Shown: positions 17,891 to 25,981 of the stretch, in pieces
Layout: every line of letters starts with the position of its first letter
How positions within the stretch are numbered: position 1 is the stretch's first letter
Source of the DNA: Nitrospirota bacterium
Lineage (GTDB): Bacteria; Nitrospirota; JAOUDF01
Direction of reading: 5' to 3'
Assembly: GCA_029859385.1 (NCBI GenBank)
Contig: JAOUDF010000003.1
Location: 1 to 37,221 of the forward strand
Length of the DNA stretch: 37,221 bases
The notes under the pieces: model-generated
The model's input: the letters and a program-made list of their open reading frames with translations, nothing else
Told to the model about the DNA's origin: nothing
Database searches by the model: none
Position numbers and translations under genes: made by a program

Positions 17891-18095
17891 AACAACCTCC
17901 TTTAATAGTGGGTTTGGGAACGCATGAGAAAACTATAACACAAATCACTCTCCGCGAAAAAAACAGACGAAATATCGGCACCAGCCGGGCCGTCTACCTA
18001 CTATGCTGAAGTTTACCCTTGAAAGGCAAGCATTTTCAGGCGGGATAGCCCATGGATACTCATGATCCCGGGAGAACAGCGCCGCAACTGGGCAT

Positions 18096-18136
18096 AAAAA
18101 AAGGCCCCGCAGGAAATTCCCACGGGGCCTTTCTGA
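18096..18136 (-). terminator. Terminator downstream of the cold-shock gene
   Basis: AAAAAAAGGCCCCGcaggaaattcccaCGGGGCCTTTCT. Confidence 0.8.
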
Positions 18137-18148
18137 AAACAGGCTTAT

Positions 18149-18364
18149 TTAGGACACCTTGGTGACGTTGGAAGCCTGAGGCCCTTTCTCACCCTGAATA
18201 ATATCGAACTCAACCTTCTGCCCTTCGGCGAGGGACTTGAACCCATCCCCCTGAATGCTGGAGAAGTGAACGAATACATCCTGCCCGCTCTCCTGCTCGA
18301 TAAAACCATAACCCTTTGCGTCGTTAAACCACTTTACCTTACCGATGTTGTTTGCCACTTCCAA
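18149..18364 (-). CDS. Cold-shock domain protein
   Basis: [64 protein letters not shown]1 (KGYGFI) and RNP2 (VFVHF). Confidence 0.96.
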   Translation of the reverse strand: MEVANNIGKVKWFNDAKGYGFIEQESGQDVFVHFSSIQGDGFKSLAEGQKVEFDIIQGEKGPQASNVTKVS

Positions 18365-18605
18365 ACCTCCTGATGCTGTGCAGGTAATGCCCTTGTTACC
18401 TGTATAACCGTTGAACCTTTTTTTGAAAGGGCGAGAAAACTCCCTTTCACTCTCCCTTTTTTATAACCGTTAGTGCTGTGCCGTTTCACCTCCTGCTGCC
18501 GTTGACCATCCACACTTCGCGGGCTTTCACTTCCCGGGGCACCATGGATGAAGCCCACAGGCCGTCCCGCGGCCGAATCAATACCGCTAAAACAGGCTGT
18601 CGATA

Positions 18606-18633
18606 AACGTAGCATGTTTTCCATTGGTGTCAA
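18606..18633 (-). promoter_or_regulatory. Candidate sigma70 promoter of the cold-shock gene, implying a long 5' UTR
   Basis: Minus strand TTGACA-N16-TACGTT; would give a leader of roughly 235 nt. Confidence 0.45.
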
Positions 18634-18761
18634 GCGCCTTTTGATATGACAAAGGTCATCCAGGGCTCAATCGACCAACCATGCTCGTTCCGTGCGACAC
18701 CGCTTCAATACTCGAACGGCGCAGAATAACAATAACATACTTCATATCCGGCGACGGTCTC

Positions 18762-19436
18762 TTAAAAAAAATTAATTAACGGACATCGCTCACAATCGGG
18801 CCGGGAGGGCCGGCAGTAATCCTTTCCCGTCTTAACGATGAGGGCATGGTAGTCGTTGTAAAGGGCAACACCCATGGGGAGCCTTTTTACAAAATAATCC
18901 TGCACCTCGTGATAGGTGGCATCATCGCCAAAACAGCCGTGGCGGGAGAATATCCGCTTCGTGTAGGCGTCGACCACAAAGGACGGCAGGTTGGCCGCGT
19001 AGAGGAGTATGGAGTCGGCCGTCTCGGGCCCGATCCCCTTTACCTCAAGAAGCTCGTGCCGCAGCCGCTTCAGCCCTACTGCGAACAAGGCGTCGAGGTC
19101 GCCGCCGTGCGGTCCAAAGAGGTAGTCCAGAAACGCCCCTATCCGCCTCGCCTTTATGTTGAAGTATCCGGCGGGCCGGATCAGCGCGGCCAGCTCCTTT
19201 TCGGCAAGCTTCCTCATGGCATCGGGCGACAGCACACCGGCCTTCTTCAGGTTGGCGATGGCCTTTTCCACATTGGTCCATGCCGTGTTCTGGGTAAGGA
19301 TGGCGCCGATGATCACCTCGAAGGGGGTCTCCCCCGGCCACCAGTGTTGTGGCCCGAACGCGGCGTACATGGCCTCATAGACCTCCATGAGGTCCGGTAC
19401 CTGCTTTACGGCCGGTGGCGTCCACTTTTTTTTCAT
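18762..19436 (-). CDS. HhH-GPD / endonuclease III-like DNA glycosylase with C-terminal FeS cluster
   Basis: ILTQNTAWTNVEKAI, LLEVKGIGPETADSILLYAANLPSFVVDAYTKRI, C-terminal CRPSRPDCERCPL. Confidence 0.9.
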   Translation of the reverse strand: MKKKWTPPAVKQVPDLMEVYEAMYAAFGPQHWWPGETPFEVIIGAILTQNTAWTNVEKAIANLKKAGVLSPDAMRKLAEKELAALIRPAGYFNIKARRIGAFLDYLFGPHGGDLDALFAVGLKRLRHELLEVKGIGPETADSILLYAANLPSFVVDAYTKRIFSRHGCFGDDATYHEVQDYFVKRLPMGVALYNDYHALIVKTGKDYCRPSRPDCERCPLINFF

Positions 19437-20008
19437 GCCACCCTCACCGCCCGGGGTTGCTGCACCCGCCTTCCCGTCACCTCGCCGAATTTTTCCTGAA
19501 GCCCTTTCATATTCAGATGTAGAAATTCCATCAGCCCCTCCGGAGGATTACTTGCAAGATAGCCATTGGCCAGGGCCTCCATCTTTTCGTTGTAGCGCTT
19601 GCGGGACGATCCATGAGCGTAGTTTCTCGAGTTGAAGCGCCTGAGGTCGCCGTTGAAGTCGGGGCTGATATGATAAAGCTCGTGCACAATGGTCGTAAGT
19701 TTCTGAAAGAAGGGGAGGTCAATAAATCGCGGCGATGCCAGGTAGATCACGTAGAGAAGCTCCTTGTCCCGATGTATGAAGGTCTGCATCCGGTAGCGGC
19801 GCATCCCCTTCGCCACCTCGCGAACCCCGCCCTCGAATCTCAGCGGGGCTATCTGGGCATAGGCGCCGCCCCTGCCGCCGGAACGCGATGTCGTGAAGGC
19901 CACCGAAACGTGGGACATGTCGATGTGGGACAGCTCGGGGCAACGCCTGACGATGTCTTCCATCAGGTCTGCCACATGACGGGTATAGTCAAAAGGGGGG
20001 CACTTCAT
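19433..20008 (-). CDS. Putative zinc metallopeptidase
   Basis: TTIVHELYHISPDFNGDLRRF (HExxH). Its 3' end overlaps the DNA glycosylase start. Confidence 0.75.
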   Translation of the reverse strand: MKCPPFDYTRHVADLMEDIVRRCPELSHIDMSHVSVAFTTSRSGGRGGAYAQIAPLRFEGGVREVAKGMRRYRMQTFIHRDKELLYVIYLASPRFIDLPFFQKLTTIVHELYHISPDFNGDLRRFNSRNYAHGSSRKRYNEKMEALANGYLASNPPEGLMEFLHLNMKGLQEKFGEVTGRRVQQPRAVRVA

Positions 20009-20043
20009 GATCTTGAATCGTGTCAGTTCGAAAATAAGGGCTT

Positions 20044-21372
20044 CTATGGTTCGACCAGCAGCACCTGCACATCCATCACATTGGTGCCGGTAGGGCCGGT
20101 GATCAGATGGTGCCGCTCACCGGAGAGTCTATCCAGTTGCTCAAAAAAAGTATAGGAATCGTTGCGGGCGAGAAAATCTTCCGGCTCGATACCGAACCCT
20201 CTCGCCCGGCCTGCCGTCTTTCCGTCCACCATGGCCCCGGCCGCGTCCGTCGGGCCGTCGTTTCCGTCGGTGCCACCCGAGAGGAAATCGATCCCCTCCG
20301 TACCTTCTATTTCCATGGCGAAGGCAAGGGCCATCTCCTGATTTCGCCCCCCTTTGCCACTACCCTTCACCGTTACGGTGGTTTCACCGCCGGCGATGAT
20401 GCAACGCCTGCCGCCGCCATGTCTCAAGCCATCCCGCCCCACCCCGGCCAGATAGCGGGCTGCATCGGCGGCCTCTCCCTGAAGTTCGGCGGTGACCACT
20501 TCAGTTGCATATCCAAGAGATTCGGCCTTGGACCGCGCAGCTTCCAGGGCCAGCGCCAGTGATCCGACCACCAGCGGGGAAGAACCGCTGAAGCATGCGG
20601 CCCGCGCCTTTGGGGTATCGGCAATCTTTCCGGCCTCTCCCTCGACCAGATACCTGGCCGCTGCCGCGGGCAAACGATCCTCAAGTCCGTATTTTCTAAT
20701 TACCTTCAGCGCATCGGCAAAGGTTGAACCGTCGGGTACCGTAGGCCCCGAGGCTATGACATCAAGCCGGTCGCCGATAACGTCGGAGAGGATAAGGGTT
20801 GCCAGGGTAGCAGGGTGCGCCAGCTCGGCCAATCTTCCGCCCTTGACCTTTGAAAGGTGCTTCCGGACCGCGTTCAGTTCCCCGATGGGAGCGCCGGCCC
20901 GTAAAAGGAGATCGGTGACCGCCTGCTTGTCGCCAAGGCTAAGCCCCTCCGCCGGTGACACCAGCAGTGCCGATCCCCCGCCCGAGAGGAGGCAGATTAC
21001 GAGGGTCTTTTCATCCGCCTCTTTCAGCATGCGGACGATCTCTTCCGTCCCCTTCACTCCGGCCTCGTCCGGAAGCGGGTGGGCGGCCTCCACCTGGCGT
21101 ATCCTCCCCAAAGACCCAGTGTGGCCGTACTTCACCACGACGAGCCCTTGGTCGATCCTGTCGCCCAGTATTTCTTCCATGGCTCTCGCCATGGGCGCCG
21201 TACCCTTGCCCGCGCCCACCACGATTATCCTGTTGAAGCAGTCCAGGGCATATGACGCACTGCCCACGTACAGGCGATTACCCTCCAACCGTACGGCATT
21301 TTTGACCGCTCGCCAAGGATCGGCCGCCTCCAGGGCAGCCTTGAAGATAGTGGTGAGGATCTGATCCTTCAT
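20044..21372 (-). CDS. Glycerate 2-kinase (MOFRL/GckA family)
   Basis: VVGAGKGTAPMARAMEE, SGGGSALL, GGETTVTVKGSGKGGRNQEMALAFA, SGGTDGNDGPTDAAGA. Confidence 0.93.
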   Translation of the reverse strand: MKDQILTTIFKAALEAADPWRAVKNAVRLEGNRLYVGSASYALDCFNRIIVVGAGKGTAPMARAMEEILGDRIDQGLVVVKYGHTGSLGRIRQVEAAHPLPDEAGVKGTEEIVRMLKEADEKTLVICLLSGGGSALLVSPAEGLSLGDKQAVTDLLLRAGAPIGELNAVRKHLSKVKGGRLAELAHPATLATLILSDVIGDRLDVIASGPTVPDGSTFADALKVIRKYGLEDRLPAAAARYLVEGEAGKIADTPKARAACFSGSSPLVVGSLALALEAARSKAESLGYATEVVTAELQGEAADAARYLAGVGRDGLRHGGGRRCIIAGGETTVTVKGSGKGGRNQEMALAFAMEIEGTEGIDFLSGGTDGNDGPTDAAGAMVDGKTAGRARGFGIEPEDFLARNDSYTFFEQLDRLSGERHHLITGPTGTNVMDVQVLLVEP

Positions 21373-21410
21373 TCTGAAACCCTCAAAGAGATCAGCCCGT
21401 CAGCCACAGA

Positions 21411-21647
21411 CTATTTCTCCCGTGTGTAGACGATCTTCTTCGTGCCGCCTTCGCAGCTGCCAATCACTTTGCCCTCACCCTTTTCCTCTTCAACCTTGTC
21501 GCTGGGAACAAGCCTGAGGCTGTAATTCTTTATCCCCTTGGCCTCCAGTTTCGCCTCGATATCCTTCACCACCTCTTCGCAGGGCGTACCTGCAAAGACC
21601 GGGGCAGCAACCATCAGCGCCAACACAGCAATCATCAATCTTTTCAT
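21411..21647 (-). CDS. DUF1161-like small secreted protein
   Basis: Signal peptide; TPCEEVVKDIEAKLEAKGIKNYSLRLV...GKVIGSCEGGTKKIVY. Confidence 0.82.
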   Translation of the reverse strand: MKRLMIAVLALMVAAPVFAGTPCEEVVKDIEAKLEAKGIKNYSLRLVPSDKVEEEKGEGKVIGSCEGGTKKIVYTREK

Positions 21648-21791
21648 CCTGTTCCCTCCTTAGTAAAGAGATAGTGTCCGGACCACTATATCATAAATCA
21701 TCAGACCGGCCAGCCACAAGAGGCCTGATGCATGCAGTCCATTTGGGGACGCTCTTGTCTTGCCCTCACAAGCCTGTTACCCTGTCTGCCC

Positions 21792-23420
21792 ATGGACATC
21801 CTTGTAATCAGCGTCATCGTCGCCGAACTTTCCCGCCTCATCACCGGCAGCCGTATCGACAAGGTTGTCGAGGAGGCCGACGGCTCATTTCATTTCACCC
21901 TGCGGGGCAAAGGGACCAATTACCGCCTCCTTGTCTGCGCCAACCCGCCCCATCCGCGCATCCTTCTGACAAACAGTTCTCCCGTACCCATTGAGAAACC
22001 GTCGACCTTTCATCAGTTCCTGAAAAGCCGCCTGACGGGAGGCAGAATCACCCGGGTCGCCCGGGAGGGCCTTGACCGGATCGTGCGGATAAGTGTCGAG
22101 ACCGGCGGCCCCTTCGAGGCGAAACTGATCGACCTGATCATCGAACTTCCGGGCAAGAGCGCCAACATTATCGCTCTGGATGCCGACGGTGTCATCCTCG
22201 CCTGCCGCCGTACGATTCCCCTCACGGAGAGCGGAAGGGGCATCCTCCCCGGCCTGCGCTATACCCCGGCGGCCGCGCCAACCGGCGTCCCTCTGGACAG
22301 ACTCACCGAGCCGATCAGCATCGAACGGATTGCGGGGCTGAGCCCCCTTCTCAGAAAAGAGCTGACAACCCGCTCAGGCTCGAAGGACGAGACAATGGCA
22401 GCGATCAAAGACTTTCTTGCCGTACTGGAGGGCCGGGAATGCAAGCCGGTTATCTATCCCGCCGAGGGGGGAAACAAGGCAGTCCTCTCCGCAATTGCGC
22501 TTCTCCAGTTCGACGACCGGCACCATCTCTCCTTTGATTCCATGAACGAAGCGGCCGACAGTTTTTATCAGACACAGACCACGTCAGCAACCCCGCTCGA
22601 AACACTCCGGAGCGGCCTGCGGCAGAAGATGTCGAAACAACGGGAAAAGGTCCGCCGTACTGAGGCCGTAGTCCGTCGCGAGCTGTCGGCGTGGGAGGGT
22701 TCATCCCTCGACCTGGTAAAGGGTCAGACTATCCTCACCTGGCAGGGCCGCATACCCAAGGGTGTCGAGACAGTAGATCTGCCCGGTCCCGATGGCGACA
22801 ACATCAGCATAGCCCTCGATCCGGCGCTGTCTTTCCCTGCCAATGCCGAACGGTATTTCAAAAGATACAAGAAGGCGAAACGCGGGATGGAGACCTGCGC
22901 GGAGCGGCTGGACAAGCTCTCGCAGGACACCGAATATCTGGAACTGATGCTGGCGGCAATCGACACGGCCGATACTTCATCAGACCTGCGCCGCATCGAG
23001 GAGGAGCTGCAAACCGAAGGGTACATGAAGAAACCGGCGGCAACCTCTCAGTCCAGAAAGAAAGAACCGGCCTTTCAACCCAGAAAGGAGCAGATCGAGG
23101 GGTGGGAGGTCTGGGTCGGCCGCAGCGCCGGAGACAACGACGAGCTGCTTCGTCACGCCTCGCCGGACGACCTTTGGTTTCACGCCCACGGTGTGCCCGG
23201 CAGCCATGTCATCATCCGCAATCCGAACCGGAGCGAAATACCGCAGGAGGTCATCCACCGGGCGGCACGGTTCGCCGCACGGCACAGCAAGGCACGGAAT
23301 GAGGGGAAGGTCGAGGTGATCTATTGCCTGAGGAAATTCGTGCGGAAACCGCCCGGCGCCCGGCCCGGGCTGGTGACGGTTTCACCGTTTGACAGCATCA
23401 CCGTGACCGCTCCGTTTTAA
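21792..23420 (+). CDS. rqcH: NFACT family protein (RqcH/Rqc2-like, ribosome-associated quality control)
   Basis: MDILVISVIVAELSRLITGSRIDKVVEEADGSFHFTLRGKG..., NFACT-R part GWEVWVGRSAGDNDELLRHASPDDLWFHAHGVPGSHVIIRN. Start at the internal Met. Confidence 0.88.
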   Translation: MDILVISVIVAELSRLITGSRIDKVVEEADGSFHFTLRGKGTNYRLLVCANPPHPRILLTNSSPVPIEKPSTFHQFLKSRLTGGRITRVAREGLDRIVRISVETGGPFEAKLIDLIIELPGKSANIIALDADGVILACRRTIPLTESGRGILPGLRYTPAAAPTGVPLDRLTEPISIERIAGLSPLLRKELTTRSGSKDETMAAIKDFLAVLEGRECKPVIYPAEGGNKAVLSAIALLQFDDRHHLSFDSMNEAADSFYQTQTTSATPLETLRSGLRQKMSKQREKVRRTEAVVRRELSAWEGSSLDLVKGQTILTWQGRIPKGVETVDLPGPDGDNISIALDPALSFPANAERYFKRYKKAKRGMETCAERLDKLSQDTEYLELMLAAIDTADTSSDLRRIEEELQTEGYMKKPAATSQSRKKEPAFQPRKEQIEGWEVWVGRSAGDNDELLRHASPDDLWFHAHGVPGSHVIIRNPNRSEIPQEVIHRAARFAARHSKARNEGKVEVIYCLRKFVRKPPGARPGLVTVSPFDSITVTAPF

Positions 23421-23423
23421 CTT

Positions 23424-24143
23424 CTAGCGCGGCGTCTTTTTGTCTTTCTTGCGATTGCCGTTTTCAGGCTGATCGGGTGTCTCGGGCTGACCGAAGAGAC
23501 TGATCAGCCGTACCTCCACCTGGTCTATCGCCACGTTGTGCGGCACGGCGGAGTCGTTCCAGGTCTCGATATAGAGCGTTGCGGCCCGGCCCGTCAGCGG
23601 CACCGCGCTCATGAAGATGCGGTTCCAGCGGGGCTCCACGCTGGTCGTCGGAGAACTCCACCGTACAACGGCCGGTGGCTCATAGCCGCTGATGCCGTCG
23701 TAAACGCCGACACGGATATTGGTCCGTTTGGAACTGGCCAGCCCCCTTGCCGCGGGGTCGGCATACCACACCTCGATGGAGTAGAGCCCGGGGGGCAGCT
23801 TGAACGCCTGATAGATGCCGCCGCGCCACGGCCCGTCACCGTACCATCGCTGGGCCAGACGTCCCGAATAAATAGCCCCCAGCGGTTTGTAGATGACCTC
23901 GAACTCGGCCTTGCCAGAATATCTCAGCCTCGTCGACACATAGGGCATCCAGGGCATGGCGATGCCGTAACCCGAATCCCCAAGCCCCGTAAGGCCCCCT
24001 TCAAAATCGCCATTGGCCAGGAAACCCGGCTCGTCCATCGGCACGTCCGAGGGCGGCCCGTCACCCCGCCCCATGGCATTGGCAGGCGCAGCCAGGGCAG
24101 AGCAAGCAAGGACCAGCATCAATATGAGTATGCGACCCGTCAT
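23424..24143 (-). CDS. Hypothetical secreted protein (possible carbohydrate-binding-like beta fold)
   Basis: MTGRILILMLVLACSALAAPANA signal peptide; GGAGG RBS; FLANGDFEGGLTG...; no firm family. Confidence 0.6.
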   Translation of the reverse strand: MTGRILILMLVLACSALAAPANAMGRGDGPPSDVPMDEPGFLANGDFEGGLTGLGDSGYGIAMPWMPYVSTRLRYSGKAEFEVIYKPLGAIYSGRLAQRWYGDGPWRGGIYQAFKLPPGLYSIEVWYADPAARGLASSKRTNIRVGVYDGISGYEPPAVVRWSSPTTSVEPRWNRIFMSAVPLTGRAATLYIETWNDSAVPHNVAIDQVEVRLISLFGQPETPDQPENGNRKKDKKTPR

Positions 24144-24226
24144 TTTTGCCTCCTGATGAAATATAACCCAATTCTCCGCATCATGTAATCCGATAAGTGA
24201 ATTTTCCACATCTGACGCATAACTGC

Positions 24227-24410
24227 GTGCCTGCACCCGGAAGGTTGGCGGGAGGGGTTTCAAGCGGGGATATGAGGGCGCGTTAAGTTAAATTTATAGT
24301 TTCCAGGCTACTCGCCGTCCATTCTGCACTGGATATATTGTTCCGTAAGTTTAAGGTGGCGCCATATCCCCTGTCGAAACCCCTCCCGCCAACCTTCCGG
24401 CTGCAGGCAC
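24227..24410. repeat. MITE-like element with long terminal inverted repeats
   Basis: GTGCCTGCA(c/g)CCGGAAGGTTGGCGGGAGGGGTTTC at both ends in inverted orientation (one mismatch in 34 nt), similarity continuing through GGGGATATG..GGCGC; no ORF inside. Confidence 0.82.
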
Positions 24411-24446
24411 ACACCACATAGATGTGAGCTGTTTTTATTTATGAAA

Positions 24447-24476
24447 GTTGACAAGAACTGACTCAAGTTTTATACT
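24447..24476 (+). promoter_or_regulatory. Sigma70-type promoter with embedded HAIR-like HspR operator
   Basis: TTGACA-N17-TATACT; overlapping gTTGAca-N7-ACTCAAG versus HAIR consensus CTTGAGT-N7-ACTCAAG (right half exact, left half 4/7). Confidence 0.7.
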
Positions 24477-24479
24477 AAC

Positions 24480-24558
24480 AGTTAGGTATACAGACTGAAG
24501 GCTGAAGGAAAGCAAGACTTGCAAGCCTCTACCTTCAGTCTTCGGCCTTCAGCCTAAC
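24480..24558 (+). repeat. Inverted-repeat-rich leader of the cbpA operon
   Basis: GTTAGG..GACTGAAGGCTGAAGG...CCTTCAGTCttcgGCCTTCAGCCTAAC: GTTAGG/CCTAAC, GACTGAAGG/CCTTCAGTC and CTGAAGGC/GCCTTCAG pairings. Confidence 0.65.
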
Positions 24559-24580
24559 CACCTGATTTCAAAGGAAAACC

Positions 24581-25564
24581 ATGGCCAAACGTGATTTTTA
24601 CGAAATTCTGGGCGTCCCCCGGTCCGCGTCGGACAAGGAGATAAAGAAGGCCTACCGCCGCCTCGCCCGCAAGTACCATCCCGATGTCAATCCCGGCGAC
24701 AAGACCGCTGAGGCGAAATTCAAGGAGGTCAGCGAGGCCCACGAAATTCTCTCCGACCCGAAGAAGAAAGAGATGTACAACCGTTTCGGCCACCAGGCCT
24801 TTGAAGCCGGGTTCGGGGAAGGGGGCTTCGGCGGTGCGGGACAGGGCCCCCGCTCAGGCTCCTTCAAATTCAAGGATGGCGCCTTTCGTTTTGAAACTTC
24901 CGGACAAGGGGGCCCCGGCTTCGACTACGACATGTTTCGGGACATATTCGGCGAATCGGGATTTGGAGAAGGCTTTCGACAACGGGGGCCTGTAGCTCAC
25001 CGCGGCGAAGACCTCTCCCATGAGGTGGAGATCGATCTGGAAGATGCCATCTACGGGACATCGGTCCAACTGTCGATCCGCCGCTCAAACCGGACCGAGA
25101 CGATTTCCATAAAGATTCCGCCGGGCGCTGATGAAGGCTCCAGAATCCGCGTGGCCGGGAAGGGTGAGGAAGGCAGCGGCGGCGGCCCGGCGGGCGACCT
25201 CTATATCGTGACGCGGCTTCGGTCCCACGCCTTCTTCGAACGCAAGGGGAACGACCTCTACTGCACCATGCCGGTAACCGCCTCCGAGGCGGCCCTCGGC
25301 GCAAAGGTCGAAGTGCCGACAACGGCCGGCGTGGTCACCCTGACCGTACCGCCGGGCACCCAGAGCGGACAGAAACTCCGCCTCAAGGGGAAGGGCGTAC
25401 CGGCAATGAAAGGCGGAACACCCGGCGACCAGTATGTGGTTATCAGCATCACCGTCCCTCGGAAACTGGATGCGCGAACCGAAGAGCTTTTCAGGGAGAT
25501 CAAACGCCTGCACCCTGAAAATCCGCGACAGGAGATCAGCTTCAGGGGCTTCAGAAAGAGATGA
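24581..25564 (+). CDS. cbpA: J-domain co-chaperone, CbpA-like (no zinc finger)
   Basis: [38 protein letters not shown] domain with HPD; G/F region; C-terminal DnaJ domains without CxxCxGxG repeats. Confidence 0.92.
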   Translation: MAKRDFYEILGVPRSASDKEIKKAYRRLARKYHPDVNPGDKTAEAKFKEVSEAHEILSDPKKKEMYNRFGHQAFEAGFGEGGFGGAGQGPRSGSFKFKDGAFRFETSGQGGPGFDYDMFRDIFGESGFGEGFRQRGPVAHRGEDLSHEVEIDLEDAIYGTSVQLSIRRSNRTETISIKIPPGADEGSRIRVAGKGEEGSGGGPAGDLYIVTRLRSHAFFERKGNDLYCTMPVTASEAALGAKVEVPTTAGVVTLTVPPGTQSGQKLRLKGKGVPAMKGGTPGDQYVVISITVPRKLDARTEELFREIKRLHPENPRQEISFRGFRKR

Positions 25565-25578
25565 GGTGAGGTCCGCCA

Positions 25579-25977
25579 ATGGTACGGAAGAGTAAGAAAT
25601 ATTTCGTCATCAGCATCGCCTCGGAGATTCTGGAGGTCCACCCCCAGACCCTGCGGCAGTTCGAGAGAGAGGGGCTCGTCAAGCCGTCCCGCAGCCAGGG
25701 GAACGTAAGGCTCTATTCCGAGGAAGATATCGAACGGGTCAGGATGATCCTGCGTCTGCGGCGCGAACTGGGGGTAAACCTGGCCGGGATAGAGGTAATC
25801 CTCGGCATGCGCGAAAAGATGGAGGAGATGCAGCGGGAGATGCTGGAGACCTTTGACCAGATGCAGCGCTACGTCGCAACGGAACTGGCCCGGCGCAACG
25901 AACTGATGAAGCAGCCGTTGGCGAAACGTCCCCGTAGGGACATTGTAAAAATAAAGATTGAGGAAGACGAGGAGTAG
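25579..25977 (+). CDS. hspR: MerR-family heat-shock regulator HspR
   Basis: [68 protein letters not shown]. Confidence 0.88.
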   Translation: MVRKSKKYFVISIASEILEVHPQTLRQFEREGLVKPSRSQGNVRLYSEEDIERVRMILRLRRELGVNLAGIEVILGMREKMEEMQREMLETFDQMQRYVATELARRNELMKQPLAKRPRRDIVKIKIEEDEE

Positions 25978-25981
25978 AACC

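Noticed and set aside
18334-18633. 99 aa minus-strand ORF upstream of the cold-shock gene
   Set aside because: Lies in the probable csp leader/promoter region; no family features.
19433-20008. Metallopeptidase and DNA glycosylase overlap as a novel repair-protease system
   Set aside because: A short gene overlap alone is weak evidence; operon overlap is common and no other link is visible.
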